DNA of 64,000 nucleotides from Campylobacter concisus (lineage in GTDB: Bacteria; Campylobacterota; Campylobacteria; Campylobacterales; Campylobacteraceae): the NCBI RefSeq assembly GCF_003049735.1, contig NZ_PIRM01000001.1:744001-808000 (forward strand), in the 5' to 3' direction. The notes below the pieces were generated by a model. That model saw nothing but the letters and a program-made list of their open reading frames with translations. It searched no databases and had not been told where the DNA came from. The position numbers were made by a program, and so were the translations under genes. Below, piece after piece: positions 20,165 to 29,940 of the stretch; the first letter of the stretch is position 1, and every line of letters starts with the position of its first letter.

Positions 20165-20201
20165 AAAAAGACTAGCCTTGCAAGAAGCTTTGCAAGGCTA
20201 T
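20165..20201 (-). terminator. Rho-independent terminator after pckA
   Basis: An 11-bp stem (20174-20184 with 20191-20201) and a 6-nt loop; on the minus strand it is followed by GTCTTTTT. It starts 5 nt after the pckA stop. Confidence 0.85.
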
Positions 20202-20206
20202 ACAAA

Positions 20207-21784
20207 TTAAGCTTTTGGACCAGCTTTAGCGTACTCAACGCCCTCTTTTACATCTTCGTAACGTCTAAAATTTTCAACAAACATTTTAGCGAGCTTATCG
20301 CGCGAAGCGTTATACTGAGCTGAATCTGCCCATGTGTTTATAGGATTTAGCAGTTTTGTCTCGACACCATCAAGCTCTTTTGGTATAGCAAAGTTAAATT
20401 TATCAAAATTTTCAAATTCACATTTTGTGATGCTGCCATCAAGGATCGCATTTATGCAAGCACGAGTTGCTTTTATGCTCATACGCTTGCCAACGCCGTA
20501 AGCACCACCGCTCCAGCCTGTATTTACAAGATAGACATTAACGCCGTGTTTATCGATCTTCTCGCCTAGTAGTTTTGCATAAACAGTTGGGTGAAGTGGC
20601 ATAAATGGCTCGCCAAAGCAAGCACTAAAAGTAGCGACTGGCTCAGTTATACCGCGCTCTGTGCCAGCAACTTTTGCTGTATAGCCACTTAGGAAATAAT
20701 ACATCGCCTGCTCTTTTGTAAGCTTTGCAACTGGGGGAAGCACGCCAAAAGCATCAGCACTTAAAAAGATGATATTTTTTGGATGGCCGGCACTTGAGCT
20801 TGGTTCATAGTTGTCGATGTGATAGATCGGATAGCTCACGCGTGTATTTTCAGTCTTTGAGCCATCTTTGTAATCAACCACGCCATTTTCGTCAGCTACA
20901 ACGTTTTCAAGTAACGCATCACGTCTGATCGCTGCATAAATTTCTGGCTCGCTGCCTGGATCAAGGTTAATACATTTTGCGTAGCAGCCACCCTCAAAGT
21001 TAAAGACGCCATCATCATCCCAGCCGTGCTCATCATCGCCTATTAGCTTGCGTTTTGGATCAGTTGAAAGTGTGGTTTTGCCAGTACCTGATAGGCCAAA
21101 AAATAGCGCTGTATCGCCCTTTTCGCCTACGTTTGCGGAGCAGTGCATACTTAGTTTGCCCTCAAGTGGCAACCAGTAGTTCATCATAGAAAAAATGCCT
21201 TTTTTCATCTCACCGCCATACCATGTGCCACCGATCACAGCGACATTTTCCTCGACATTAAAGATAACAAAGACATCTGAATGTAGCCCATCAGCCTTGT
21301 AGTCCTCATTTTTTGTCTTACAAGCGTTATATACTACAAAATCAGGCTCAAATTTAGCTAGCTCTTCCTTGCTTGGACGGATGAACATATTTTTTACAAA
21401 ATGTGCTTGCCACGCTACTTCAGTGACAAAACGGACTGATTTTTGGCTCTTTTTGCTAGCTCCACAAAATGCGTCTTGGATAAAAATTTCCTTGCCGCTT
21501 AGCTGCTCTTTTGCTTTTTTAAGAAGCTTGTCAAAAAGCTCTTTTGTGATAGGCTGATTTATCTTGCCCCAAGCGATATATTTTTGGCTTGGATCTTGTT
21601 TTACAAAGTACTTATCTTTTGGGCTTCTTCCAGTAAAAATTCCCGTATCAACCATAAATGTGCCGTTGCTTGAAACCCTGCCCTCGTTGTTTGCCTTTTC
21701 AAGCTCAAAAAGCTCGTCGTAGCTTAGATTGTGATTTATCTTTTTGATCTCTTTTAGACCTAGTTCATCTAGTTTATTTATCAT
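20207..21784 (-). CDS. pckA: ATP-dependent phosphoenolpyruvate carboxykinase
   Basis: PckA converts oxaloacetate and ATP to PEP, the entry to gluconeogenesis in an organism that lives on amino and organic acids. The 525-residue protein has the kinase P-loop [13 protein letters not shown] near residue 235, the metal-binding [10 protein letters not shown] segment after it, and the [14 protein letters not shown] loop, all typical of the ATP-type enzyme. The start at 21784 is preferred to one 24 nt upstream because AAAGGAAAC precedes it. It lies downstream of pycB, its metabolic partner, and has its own terminator. Confidence 0.97.
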   Translation of the reverse strand: MINKLDELGLKEIKKINHNLSYDELFELEKANNEGRVSSNGTFMVDTGIFTGRSPKDKYFVKQDPSQKYIAWGKINQPITKELFDKLLKKAKEQLSGKEIFIQDAFCGASKKSQKSVRFVTEVAWQAHFVKNMFIRPSKEELAKFEPDFVVYNACKTKNEDYKADGLHSDVFVIFNVEENVAVIGGTWYGGEMKKGIFSMMNYWLPLEGKLSMHCSANVGEKGDTALFFGLSGTGKTTLSTDPKRKLIGDDEHGWDDDGVFNFEGGCYAKCINLDPGSEPEIYAAIRRDALLENVVADENGVVDYKDGSKTENTRVSYPIYHIDNYEPSSSAGHPKNIIFLSADAFGVLPPVAKLTKEQAMYYFLSGYTAKVAGTERGITEPVATFSACFGEPFMPLHPTVYAKLLGEKIDKHGVNVYLVNTGWSGGAYGVGKRMSIKATRACINAILDGSITKCEFENFDKFNFAIPKELDGVETKLLNPINTWADSAQYNASRDKLAKMFVENFRRYEDVKEGVEYAKAGPKA

Positions 21785-21888
21785 GTTGTTTCCTTTTAAA
21801 ATTTTCATTTCTTTATAAATTCTGACCTAAAAGTCATCAAAATGTTAATCAAATTTCGCTTAACACTATCTTTTTAAAAGTGGCAAAT

Positions 21889-23691
21889 TTATTTAAATTT
21901 AGCCACCACTTGATTGTTCGCAACGCTTTGACCTTTGCTAACTTCAATAGAGCCTATGACGCCATCTTTTGGGGCTTTGACCTCTATCTCCATCTTCATT
22001 GCTTCAAGCACGACTACAGCTTGCCCTTTTTTGACATGGTCTCCTGCGCTTACTAAAATTTTATGCACAGCGCCCGGCAAGCTTGCAACGATATCATTTT
22101 CAGTTGCACCTGCTGCTGCACTTTTGGCATTTTTTACGCTCTTGCCTTCAACTTCAGTGATTGATTTTACTTGAATGCTATCGTTAAAGCCCTCGCTTAC
22201 TTCGACATTGTAGCGGCTACCATTTACAACGACACTATATCTGCCACTTTGAGTTTGTCTGCCCTCGTTTGTCTTAGCGTTTGGATCTATTTTTCTTACA
22301 TTTACTTTAGCTTCGCCTTTTAAGAACGCAATACCCTTTTCTTTACAAGCTGCTGCTATAAATATATTTTCTTCGGTAGTTTTTATATTGTTTTGCTTTA
22401 GAATTTCTTTTACGTGAGCAAGCGACTTACTCTCATCTTTATCAGCTATATCAACTGCGTGTTTTGTAGTTGGTTTTAAGCCTAGTTGCTCGCTTGCAAG
22501 CTTGATGATCTCTTTATCAGGCGTAACTGGGGTTTTACCAAAATAGCCAAGCACCATTTTGCCGTATCCCTCGGCAATCTTCTTCCACTTGCCAAACATC
22601 ACATTGTTAAATGCTTGTTGGAAGTAAAACTGGCTAACAGGGGTCACTGAAGTGCCGTATCCACCCTTTTGCACGACCTCTCGCATCGCAAGGATGACCT
22701 CTGGAAATTTATCTAAGATGTTGTTATCTCTCATCATCTGGGTATTTGCTGTAAGCGCGCCACCAGGCATCGGTGAAAATGGTATGAGTGGGCTTACTTG
22801 CACAGCTTCAGGCGGCAAGAAATACTCTTTTAAGCAATCATTCAAAACGCTTTCATATTTTAAAATTTTCTCCACGTCAAGTCCGCCAAGATCGTAGTTT
22901 TTGCCTTTTACTGCGTGAAGCATAGTTAAGATATCTGGCTGGCTTGTACCGCCACTTACTGGACTTGCGGCTAGATCTATGCCATCAACGCCGGCTTCAA
23001 GCGCTGCAAGATAGCAAGCCACACTTACGCCTGCGGTTTCATGAGTGTGAAGTCTGATATGAGTTTTTTCTGGTAGTAGCTTTCTAGCCATTTTTATGGT
23101 TTCATAGACCTTTTGTGGGCTACTTGTGCCACTTGCGTCTTTAAAGCAAACGCTGTGATATGGGATATTTGCATCTAAAATTTCTCTTAAAATTTTCTCA
23201 TAAAATTTAACATCATGTGCTCCCACACAGCCACTAGGCAGATCCATCATCGTAACTACGACTTCGTGTTTTAGTCCATGATGAGCGATCCTCTCGCCTG
23301 AATATTTTAAATTTTCAACGTCATTTAGTGCGTCAAAATTTCTAATGGTGGTGGTTCCGTGTTTTTTGAAAAGCTTTGCGTGAAGGTCGATTAGCTCGCG
23401 GCTACCAGTATCAAGTGTGACGGTATTTACGCCCCTGCTTAGGGTTTGAAGATTTGCTTTTGGTCCTACGATGCTTCTAAATTTATCCATCATCGCAAAA
23501 GCATCTTCATTTAGGTAAAAATAAAGGCTTTGAAATCTCGCTCCGCCACCAAATTCAAAATGCTCTATGCCAGCCTCTTTGGCTGCTTCAAGCGCGGGCA
23601 AAAAATCGTTCATAAGCACTCTAGCGCCATAAACTGACTGAAAGCCATCTCTAAAGGTCGTATCCATAACATCGATAAATTTCTTCGCCAT
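21889..23691 (-). CDS. pycB: Pyruvate carboxylase subunit B / oxaloacetate decarboxylase alpha-type biotin protein
   Basis: The protein joins a carboxyltransferase domain to a biotin carrier. Residues about 1-290 form the HMGL-like TIM barrel (DTTFRDGFQSVYG), a PYC/OADA domain follows, and the C-terminal biotinyl domain carries the acceptor lysine K566 in EAMKM. In Campylobacter this is subunit B of a two-part pyruvate carboxylase that makes oxaloacetate. The biotin carboxylase subunit PycA is not in this window, nor are membrane subunits of a Na+ pump. The start at 23691 is supported by AGGTGG just upstream and by homologous N-termini. Confidence 0.92.
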   Translation of the reverse strand: MAKKFIDVMDTTFRDGFQSVYGARVLMNDFLPALEAAKEAGIEHFEFGGGARFQSLYFYLNEDAFAMMDKFRSIVGPKANLQTLSRGVNTVTLDTGSRELIDLHAKLFKKHGTTTIRNFDALNDVENLKYSGERIAHHGLKHEVVVTMMDLPSGCVGAHDVKFYEKILREILDANIPYHSVCFKDASGTSSPQKVYETIKMARKLLPEKTHIRLHTHETAGVSVACYLAALEAGVDGIDLAASPVSGGTSQPDILTMLHAVKGKNYDLGGLDVEKILKYESVLNDCLKEYFLPPEAVQVSPLIPFSPMPGGALTANTQMMRDNNILDKFPEVILAMREVVQKGGYGTSVTPVSQFYFQQAFNNVMFGKWKKIAEGYGKMVLGYFGKTPVTPDKEIIKLASEQLGLKPTTKHAVDIADKDESKSLAHVKEILKQNNIKTTEENIFIAAACKEKGIAFLKGEAKVNVRKIDPNAKTNEGRQTQSGRYSVVVNGSRYNVEVSEGFNDSIQVKSITEVEGKSVKNAKSAAAGATENDIVASLPGAVHKILVSAGDHVKKGQAVVVLEAMKMEIEVKAPKDGVIGSIEVSKGQSVANNQVVAKFK

Positions 23692-23736
23692 CACCCACCT
23701 CATTAATTTTATAAATTTATTTAAAGAATTCATAGA

Positions 23737-23776
23737 AAATGGCCAAATTGATTAGAAACTCAAATTAGCCATTTTG
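23737..23776 (-). repeat. Inverted repeat between TRAP and pycB genes
   Basis: AAAATGGC and GCCATTTT arms flank about 24 nt, and a second inverted repeat (23782-23789 with 23798-23805, TTTTTGGT/ACCAAAAA) is adjacent. Either could attenuate read-through from the transporter genes into pycB. Neither has a canonical U-run, so the role is uncertain. Confidence 0.35.
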
Positions 23777-23813
23777 CTTGTTTTTTGGTATTTTACAACC
23801 AAAAACTTTTATA

Positions 23814-25202
23814 TCATTTAAAAAGTGAGAGTAAGAAGTTTAATAATCCGCCGTGGCTCGCATCAAGCATTGGCTTTAATTCCATTAGAAAGACGCAGAA
23901 AAATACAAGTACAGCAAGCTGAATAAAAATATAAGGCACAACGCCTTTATAAATAGCAGTCGTTTTTATCTCAGCTGGTGCGACTGATCTTAGGAAAAAT
24001 AAGCTAAATCCAAATGGCGGCGTCAAAAATGAAGTTTGTAAATTCATAGCAACTAAGATTGCTAGATAAATTGGATTTATACCAAGCTTTGCGGCTATTG
24101 GCACCAAGATAGGAAGCACAATATATGAAATTTCAACAAAGTCGATAAAAAAGCCAAGCACAAAGATGACAACCATACTAAAAATGATAAAGCCCCACTT
24201 CTCGCCTGGCAAATTTGTCATAAATTTTTCAACAATCTCATCGCCACCAGTGTAACTAAATACCATAGAAAAGGCTGTCGCACCAACAAGTATAGCAAAG
24301 ACAAGTGCTGTGGTTTTTACGCTTTCTGCCAATGCCTCTTTTATCATAGAAAATGAAAATGTCCTATAAAAAATAGCTAAAATAATGGCTCCAACGCAGC
24401 CAAAAGCTGAACTTTCAGTTGGTGTAGCGATACCTGCAAATATAGAACCCAATACACAAATAACAAGTAAAAGCGGTGGAAAGATAGCAATTAGTGCTCT
24501 CATGATCTGCTTAAATTTACTAACACCGCTCTCATCTTTTACTACCGGTGCTGTATCTGGTTTCAAATAAGCAACAATCAAAATATAAATGATATAAACT
24601 GCTACTAGCGTGAGTCCTGGTATGATGGCTTGATGAAAAAGCTCACCAACTGGCACTGAAAATATATCACCCAAAATAATCAGCACGATAGAAGGTGGAA
24701 TGATCTGTCCAAGCGTACCAGCGGCACATATAGTGCCACAACCTAGCGCCTGATCGTATTTATACTTTAGCATAACAGGTAGGCTTATTACGCCCATAGC
24801 CACGACACTTGCACCAACAACACCAGTTGAAGCTGCAAGAAGTGCTCCAACCAAGATAGTGCTAATAGCAATACCTCCGCGAATTTCTCCAAAAAGCATA
24901 CCCATACTCTCAAGTAATCTCTCAGCTAGTTTTGACTTTTGGAGAACAACGCCCATAAAGACAAAAAGTGGAACTGCTATAAAAATTCTACTCTCCATGA
25001 TAGAGAAAATTCTATAAGGCATGAAGTTAAACATATCTTTGAAAACTTCGATGCTTCCAAGTAGCCCATCTCCGTCTCCAATGCTCTCAACAATACTACC
25101 AATCATGCCAAATATCATAGAAACCGCACCAAAGGTAAAGGCTACTGGAAAGCCAATGCCTAGCATCAAAAGCGCAGCTATAAACATTATCAAACCAGCC
25201 AT
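23814..25202 (-). CDS. TRAP transporter large permease (DctM family)
   Basis: The large membrane subunit of a tripartite ATP-independent periplasmic transporter, which uses ion gradients to import acids delivered by a binding protein. The 462 residues have about 12 to 13 hydrophobic segments in two halves; GTLGQIIPPSIVLIILGD in the first half and NLQTSFLTPPFGFSLFFLR in the second are the conserved re-entrant motifs. It overlaps the small permease gene at TAATG. No DctP-type binding protein is encoded next to it or elsewhere in the window, so the substrate cannot be inferred. Confidence 0.93.
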   Translation of the reverse strand: MAGLIMFIAALLMLGIGFPVAFTFGAVSMIFGMIGSIVESIGDGDGLLGSIEVFKDMFNFMPYRIFSIMESRIFIAVPLFVFMGVVLQKSKLAERLLESMGMLFGEIRGGIAISTILVGALLAASTGVVGASVVAMGVISLPVMLKYKYDQALGCGTICAAGTLGQIIPPSIVLIILGDIFSVPVGELFHQAIIPGLTLVAVYIIYILIVAYLKPDTAPVVKDESGVSKFKQIMRALIAIFPPLLLVICVLGSIFAGIATPTESSAFGCVGAIILAIFYRTFSFSMIKEALAESVKTTALVFAILVGATAFSMVFSYTGGDEIVEKFMTNLPGEKWGFIIFSMVVIFVLGFFIDFVEISYIVLPILVPIAAKLGINPIYLAILVAMNLQTSFLTPPFGFSLFFLRSVAPAEIKTTAIYKGVVPYIFIQLAVLVFFCVFLMELKPMLDASHGGLLNFLLSLFK

Positions 25203-25711
25203 TATTCCCCCTTGTTAGCTTTTTTGTAAAGATTAAAATTTCTTATAAAAAAGCCAATCGCAAAAAATACAAGTAGATAAAAAGAAAAAGGAATAAGTGC
25301 TTTTATGATCCATCTGTGAGTAAGGCCGCCTGGATCCGCACTAGCTTCAGCTGAAGTATAAGCATCACTCACAAATTCAAACGATAAATTTGAAACTAAA
25401 AGTGCAAATGGAATTACAAAAATAACAGTTCCTATCATATTTACAAGAGCTTTATTTTTTGGTGAAAATTTAGCATAAAAGATATCAACTCTAACATGTG
25501 CATCTTCTTTTAATGCATAGCTCATGCCAAGCAAAAATATTACAGCAAAAAAATGCCACTCAAGCTCCTGAAATGCGACATTTCCATAAGAGAAAAAATA
25601 TCTTGCCACAACGTTAAAAAAGACGTCTATTATCATCAAAGCCATAATAAGCATGCAAATATAGCCGACTATATCGCCTACCTTATCAAAAAATTTCTCA
25701 ACTTTTTGCAT
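25202..25711 (-). CDS. TRAP transporter small permease (DctQ family)
   Basis: The four-helix subunit that pairs with the DctM-type permease. The 169 residues show four hydrophobic segments and the typical MALMIIDVFFNVVARYFF and FQELEWHFFAVIFLLG motifs, followed by an ALKEDAHVRVDIFY turn. Its start lies 9 nt after the stop of an NSS symporter gene, so the transporter genes form one co-directional block. The start ATG is followed by a short amphipathic helix. Confidence 0.92.
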   Translation of the reverse strand: MQKVEKFFDKVGDIVGYICMLIMALMIIDVFFNVVARYFFSYGNVAFQELEWHFFAVIFLLGMSYALKEDAHVRVDIFYAKFSPKNKALVNMIGTVIFVIPFALLVSNLSFEFVSDAYTSAEASADPGGLTHRWIIKALIPFSFYLLVFFAIGFFIRNFNLYKKANKGE

Positions 25712-25720
25712 AAATAACCC

Positions 25721-27061
25721 TTAAAAAAACAATTTATTTATCATGATGATAAAGACGCAAACTGGCGCCACATATCTTAATAAAAAATACCACGCACTAA
25801 ATACAAAGTCGCTCATATATGGACTAAATAGCACATAAAGTGCTTCTCTTTTCATAAAATATCCAACGAATATCGCTCCACCAATACCACTAATTGGAAG
25901 CAGAACATTTGAAGCGGTAAAGTCAAGAAAATCAAAGAAATTTTTACCAAAGAGCATAAATTTGTCGCCAACATTTTCTATATTTGATAAAAGACATAAA
26001 AATCCTAAAACAAAAACACCGGCTCCAACTATGCTAAGAGCTTTTATCCTGCTAATGCCATACTCTCTGATCAAGAAAAATACGAACGGTTCCACGATAG
26101 AGATAGCTGAAGTAATACCAGCAAATATAAGTGCAGCAAAAAATGCCACAGCTAAAATTTGACCTATCACACCAAGCTTTGCAAAGAGCGTTGGAAGCGA
26201 GATAAAGACAAGTCCTGGTCCTTGAGACGGCTCGGCACCAAATTCAAATATAAATGTAAAGATAACAAGACCCATCATGATGGCTAGGACGATATTTATA
26301 AAGACGATACTTAGCGTAGAAGTGGCTAAATTTGTATCATCACTTAGGCTAGCTGAATATGTAATGATCGCTGCCATACCAAGAGATAGTGTCCAAAAAG
26401 CAAGCCCAAGAGCAAGCAAGAGCGAGTTAAATGAAATTTTGCTAAAGTCAGGAACAAGTAAAAACTCAGCAGACTTTGTAAAGCCATTCATCGTCATAGA
26501 AAAGATAAGCATGATTAAAACCATGATAAATAGGCTTGGCATCATCCAAACATTTAGCTTTTCAATGCCACTTTTCACTCCTTTTGAAAGGATAAAAAAG
26601 CAAGCTACAAATGCTATAACAAAATAAAGTGTCTGCTCGCCAAGACCATGTGTAAGAAGCTCGTTAAATATTACTTTTGAACTTTCTATATCGTTTGGAA
26701 GACCGGTAAAAGATAGTGTGAAATACTTAAAGACCCAGCCGATGATAACAATATAGTAAGATGAGATTATAGCTGCGGTTACCATAGCTAAAATTCCAAC
26801 CAGCTGCCATAAATTTTTATTTTTATTCGCCAACTTTCTAAAGGCATTTACACTATCGCTCTCACTAAGTTTGCCGATACTTAGCTCTGCCATAAAGATA
26901 GGTATGCCAACTAAAAACGTTATCAAAAGATATAAAATAACAAATGCTGATCCGCCATTTTCACCGACCATATATGGAAATTTCCACGCATTTCCAAGTC
27001 CAACAGCTGACCCTGCAACTGCTAAAACATAACCTATTTTAGAAAACTGTTCTTTTGCCAT
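25721..27061 (-). CDS. NSS-family Na+-dependent amino acid symporter (copy 1)
   Basis: A sodium:neurotransmitter-symporter-type inner-membrane carrier, in bacteria mostly for amino acids. The 446 residues match the short 11-helix (MhsT-like) form. Helix 1 holds the family signature GSAVGLGNAWKFPYMVGENGGSAF, with the unwound sodium and substrate site. The start at 27061 is preferred because it aligns with the two paralogues next door and overlaps their stop as TAATG; an in-frame start 69 nt upstream lies inside the neighbouring gene. The substrate is unknown. Confidence 0.92.
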   Translation of the reverse strand: MAKEQFSKIGYVLAVAGSAVGLGNAWKFPYMVGENGGSAFVILYLLITFLVGIPIFMAELSIGKLSESDSVNAFRKLANKNKNLWQLVGILAMVTAAIISSYYIVIIGWVFKYFTLSFTGLPNDIESSKVIFNELLTHGLGEQTLYFVIAFVACFFILSKGVKSGIEKLNVWMMPSLFIMVLIMLIFSMTMNGFTKSAEFLLVPDFSKISFNSLLLALGLAFWTLSLGMAAIITYSASLSDDTNLATSTLSIVFINIVLAIMMGLVIFTFIFEFGAEPSQGPGLVFISLPTLFAKLGVIGQILAVAFFAALIFAGITSAISIVEPFVFFLIREYGISRIKALSIVGAGVFVLGFLCLLSNIENVGDKFMLFGKNFFDFLDFTASNVLLPISGIGGAIFVGYFMKREALYVLFSPYMSDFVFSAWYFLLRYVAPVCVFIIMINKLFF

Positions 27062-28392
27062 TATGCAATCTCCCTTACTAACACCACAAAAACTAGAACT
27101 GGTGCCACAAACCTTATTAAAAAATACCAAATTTTAAAAACAATCTCACCCATATAAGGCAAAAATAGCTCTTTTAAAAGCTCAAATTTCATAAAGTACC
27201 CAACAAAAATGGCAAATATAATGCCACCAAGTGGGAGCATAATGTTTGAGCTAAGATAATCAAGCAAATCAAAAAAGCTCTTACCAAAAAATGTAAGTGC
27301 TTCTTTAAAATTGCCAATACCGCTTAATGCACATAAAATCCCTAAAACATAAACTACGGCACCGACAATGATAATTGATCTATTTCTACTAAATCCCAAA
27401 CTTTTATTTAAGAAAAATATAAATGGCTCGACTAGCGAAATAACCGATGTTATACCAGCAAAAAATAAAGATGTAAAAAATGCAAAAGCCAAGAAATTTC
27501 CAAGCAAACCAAGCTTTGCAAAAAGCGTTGGAAGCGAGATAAATGCTAACCCTGCACCCCTTGATGGCTCTGAGCCAAATTCATAGGTGAATGTAAAAAC
27601 TATAAGCCCTATAATTACGCTAATAATTATATTTGCAAAGACTACATAAAGTGATGAAGTAAATAAATTTGTATCATTGCCTAGGCTTGATGAGTAAGTT
27701 AAAATGCAGCCAATACCAATACACATCGTAAAAAAAGCTAACCCAAGAGCATTTAAGATAGCGCCTTGATCTATCTTTGAAAAATCAGGCACTAGTAAAA
27801 ATTTAGCCGCCTCATCAAATCCATTCATACCAAAAGAGTAGCCAAGCATAAGCAAAAGCAAAATAAAAAGTGCTGGAATAAGATATACATTTATACGCTC
27901 TATTCCACTTTTTATACCTTTTGTAAGTATAAAAAAGTAGGCAAAAAAAGCGATGCTAAAATATAAAATTTGCTCCTCTATGCCCTTTGAAGTAAAATTT
28001 ACAAAAAGCGCTTCTGAGCTTGCCATATTTTTTGGAAGCTCACCAAGACTTAAGATAACGTATTTTAAAACCCAGCCGATAATGAGCGTATAAAAAGATG
28101 CGATGAATAGCCCTGTCACCATCACAACACCAGCAAATTTCCAAGAATTTGCCCCCTTTGTAGCTAGACTTTTAAATGCTCCAACCGTATCAAGACGAGA
28201 AATTTTACCCATCGCCATCTCGGCAAAAAATATGCTAAGCCCAACGACAAAAGCAAAAAATAGATATATAAGTATAAACGCTGAACCACCATTACTACCG
28301 ACCATATATGGAAATTTCCACGCATTACCAAGGCCAATAGCTGCTCCAATGATAGATAGAACAAAACCAACTTTACTAAATCTATCCATCAT
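27061..28392 (-). CDS. NSS-family Na+-dependent amino acid symporter (copy 2)
   Basis: The second of three tandem paralogues. The 443 residues share the helix-1 signature (GAAIGLGNAWKFPYMVGSNGGSAF) and the GSEPSRGAGLAFISLP loop with copy 1. The GA instead of GS just before the signature and many differences in later helices argue for divergence after duplication, not a recent copy. Its ATG overlaps the upstream paralogue's stop (ATGA) and its stop overlaps copy 1, so the three are translationally coupled. Confidence 0.92.
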   Translation of the reverse strand: MMDRFSKVGFVLSIIGAAIGLGNAWKFPYMVGSNGGSAFILIYLFFAFVVGLSIFFAEMAMGKISRLDTVGAFKSLATKGANSWKFAGVVMVTGLFIASFYTLIIGWVLKYVILSLGELPKNMASSEALFVNFTSKGIEEQILYFSIAFFAYFFILTKGIKSGIERINVYLIPALFILLLLMLGYSFGMNGFDEAAKFLLVPDFSKIDQGAILNALGLAFFTMCIGIGCILTYSSSLGNDTNLFTSSLYVVFANIIISVIIGLIVFTFTYEFGSEPSRGAGLAFISLPTLFAKLGLLGNFLAFAFFTSLFFAGITSVISLVEPFIFFLNKSLGFSRNRSIIIVGAVVYVLGILCALSGIGNFKEALTFFGKSFFDLLDYLSSNIMLPLGGIIFAIFVGYFMKFELLKELFLPYMGEIVFKIWYFLIRFVAPVLVFVVLVREIA

Positions 28393-29735
28393 TTACCTGC
28401 TATTTGATAGATCATGATGGCACAAATTGCAACTGGAACGATGTATCTTAGAGTAAAGTACCAAATTTCAAAAAATACTTTTCCCATAAATTCGCCAAAG
28501 AGTAGATATAGGCTCTCTTTTTTAAGTTTATAGCCAACAAAAAAACTAAAAATTATGGCACCTATTGGCATCATTATATTTGAAGTAAGAAAATCAAGTG
28601 CATCAAAGACTGGCTTACCAAAAATACTAAAGATATTAGCCGTCTGCGCATAATATGAAAAAATACAAAAAAGGCCTAAAATATAGACAAAAATTCCAAT
28701 ATAAACAAGAGCCATTTTGCGTGAAATTTCAAATTTTCTAACCAAATAATAAGCAAATGGTTCGATCATCGAAACAGCACTTGTAACACCAGCAAATAAA
28801 AGTGAAACAAAAAATGCGATGGCCATGACATTGCCAACTATCCCAAGCTTTGCGAAGAGCGTAACAAGTGAGATAAAGATAAGACCCGGGCCACTTGCCG
28901 TACTATCAGCTCCATAAGCAAATATAAATGTAAAGACCACAAGCCCCATCATAATGCCTATTAATATGTTTATAAAGATGATAGAAAGCGTTGATTTTAT
29001 AAGATTTGTCTGCTCTGGTAAATTTGCAGCGTATGTCGGTATGACGCCAACACCCATAGATAGCGAGAAGAACGCGAGTCCAAGAGCTTGCAAAACAACA
29101 TCTGGCGTGATCGCGCTAAAATTTGGTACAAATAAAAATTTAGCCGCCTTAACAAAACCATCACCCATACTAATTGCATAAAAAAGTATACAAACAAGCA
29201 GTATAAAAAGGCCCGGCATAATCCAAATATTTAGCTTCTCAATGCCACTTTTCACACCTTTTGAAACAGCAAAAAATACCATCAAAAAGACCAAGCTAAA
29301 GCAAACAATAGCGCTACTTAGATCATTCGATAAAAGCGTATTAAACTGCTGGGCCGCCTCTTCTTGATTGCTCAAAAGTGGCGAAAAACTAAGATAAATA
29401 TACTTTAATATCCAGCCAATGACAACCATATAAAATGAAGCAATAAGTATCGCTCCTATCATAAAAAAGCCTGAGAAAGACCATATTTTTTTGTGTTTTG
29501 GAGCAAGTTTATAAATGGAGCTTACAACGTCACTCTCACCAAGCTTACCAATACTAAGCTCTGCTAAAAACGCTACAAAAGCGATAGCAAACGTGAGAAG
29601 TAAATATAAAACTATAAACGCTGAACCGCCATTGTTTCCTACCATTGTTGGAAATTTCCATGCATTACCAAGTCCAACAGCCGATCCTGCCATAGCAAGA
29701 ACGAAGCCTATTTTTGAAAATTTTTCATTTATCAT
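28389..29735 (-). CDS. NSS-family Na+-dependent amino acid symporter (copy 3)
   Basis: The first-transcribed member of the tandem set. The 448 residues have about 11 membrane segments and the signature GSAVGLGNAWKFPTMVGNNGGSAF, where T replaces Y of the other copies at the PYMVG position, close to the substrate site. The corresponding loop before helix 7 or 8 reads ASGPGLIFISLVTLFAKLG. A separate substrate preference from copies 1 and 2 is inferred. The promoter should lie in the gap to atpE, but no -10 box stands out. Confidence 0.92.
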   Translation of the reverse strand: MINEKFSKIGFVLAMAGSAVGLGNAWKFPTMVGNNGGSAFIVLYLLLTFAIAFVAFLAELSIGKLGESDVVSSIYKLAPKHKKIWSFSGFFMIGAILIASFYMVVIGWILKYIYLSFSPLLSNQEEAAQQFNTLLSNDLSSAIVCFSLVFLMVFFAVSKGVKSGIEKLNIWIMPGLFILLVCILFYAISMGDGFVKAAKFLFVPNFSAITPDVVLQALGLAFFSLSMGVGVIPTYAANLPEQTNLIKSTLSIIFINILIGIMMGLVVFTFIFAYGADSTASGPGLIFISLVTLFAKLGIVGNVMAIAFFVSLLFAGVTSAVSMIEPFAYYLVRKFEISRKMALVYIGIFVYILGLFCIFSYYAQTANIFSIFGKPVFDALDFLTSNIMMPIGAIIFSFFVGYKLKKESLYLLFGEFMGKVFFEIWYFTLRYIVPVAICAIMIYQIAGK

Positions 29736-29869
29736 TGATTACCTGAGATTAAGAATAAATTAATTTTTTCAAAGATAACATAAAAAAACTTTTATTTTTC
29801 TAAGCCAAGAATTTTTTATGGGCAATTTAAATTTTTAGTGTTTTTATTTGAAACAAAGTTTTGTTTTTG

Positions 29870-29875
29870 TAATAT
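29870..29875 (+). promoter_or_regulatory. Putative -10 box for atpE
   Basis: TAATAT preceded by a T-rich tract (TTTTGTTTTTG), 65 nt upstream of the atpE ATG. It implies a leader of roughly 55-60 nt. Confidence 0.35.
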
Positions 29876-29916
29876 TACGGCTCATAAAGTTTAAGTAGGG
29901 GACAGATCCGAAAGAG

Positions 29917-29932
29917 CTTTAAAATTTTAAAG
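29917..29932 (+). promoter_or_regulatory. 16-nt perfect palindrome overlapping the atpE ribosome binding site
   Basis: CTTTAAAATTTTAAAG is a perfect palindrome whose last bases are part of the AAAGGAG ribosome site of atpE. It could be a chance product of the AAATTT-rich background or limit ribosome access. Confidence 0.3.
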
Positions 29933-29940
29933 GAGCAACG

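Noticed and set aside
21785..21808. Upstream in-frame start for pckA
   Set aside because: The strong ribosome site AAAGGAAAC is located between it and the ATG at 21784, which matches the family's N-terminus.
28389..29735. Tandem NSS genes as a transposon-related duplication
   Set aside because: No insertion sequence, target repeats or nucleotide identity was seen; the proteins have diverged considerably.
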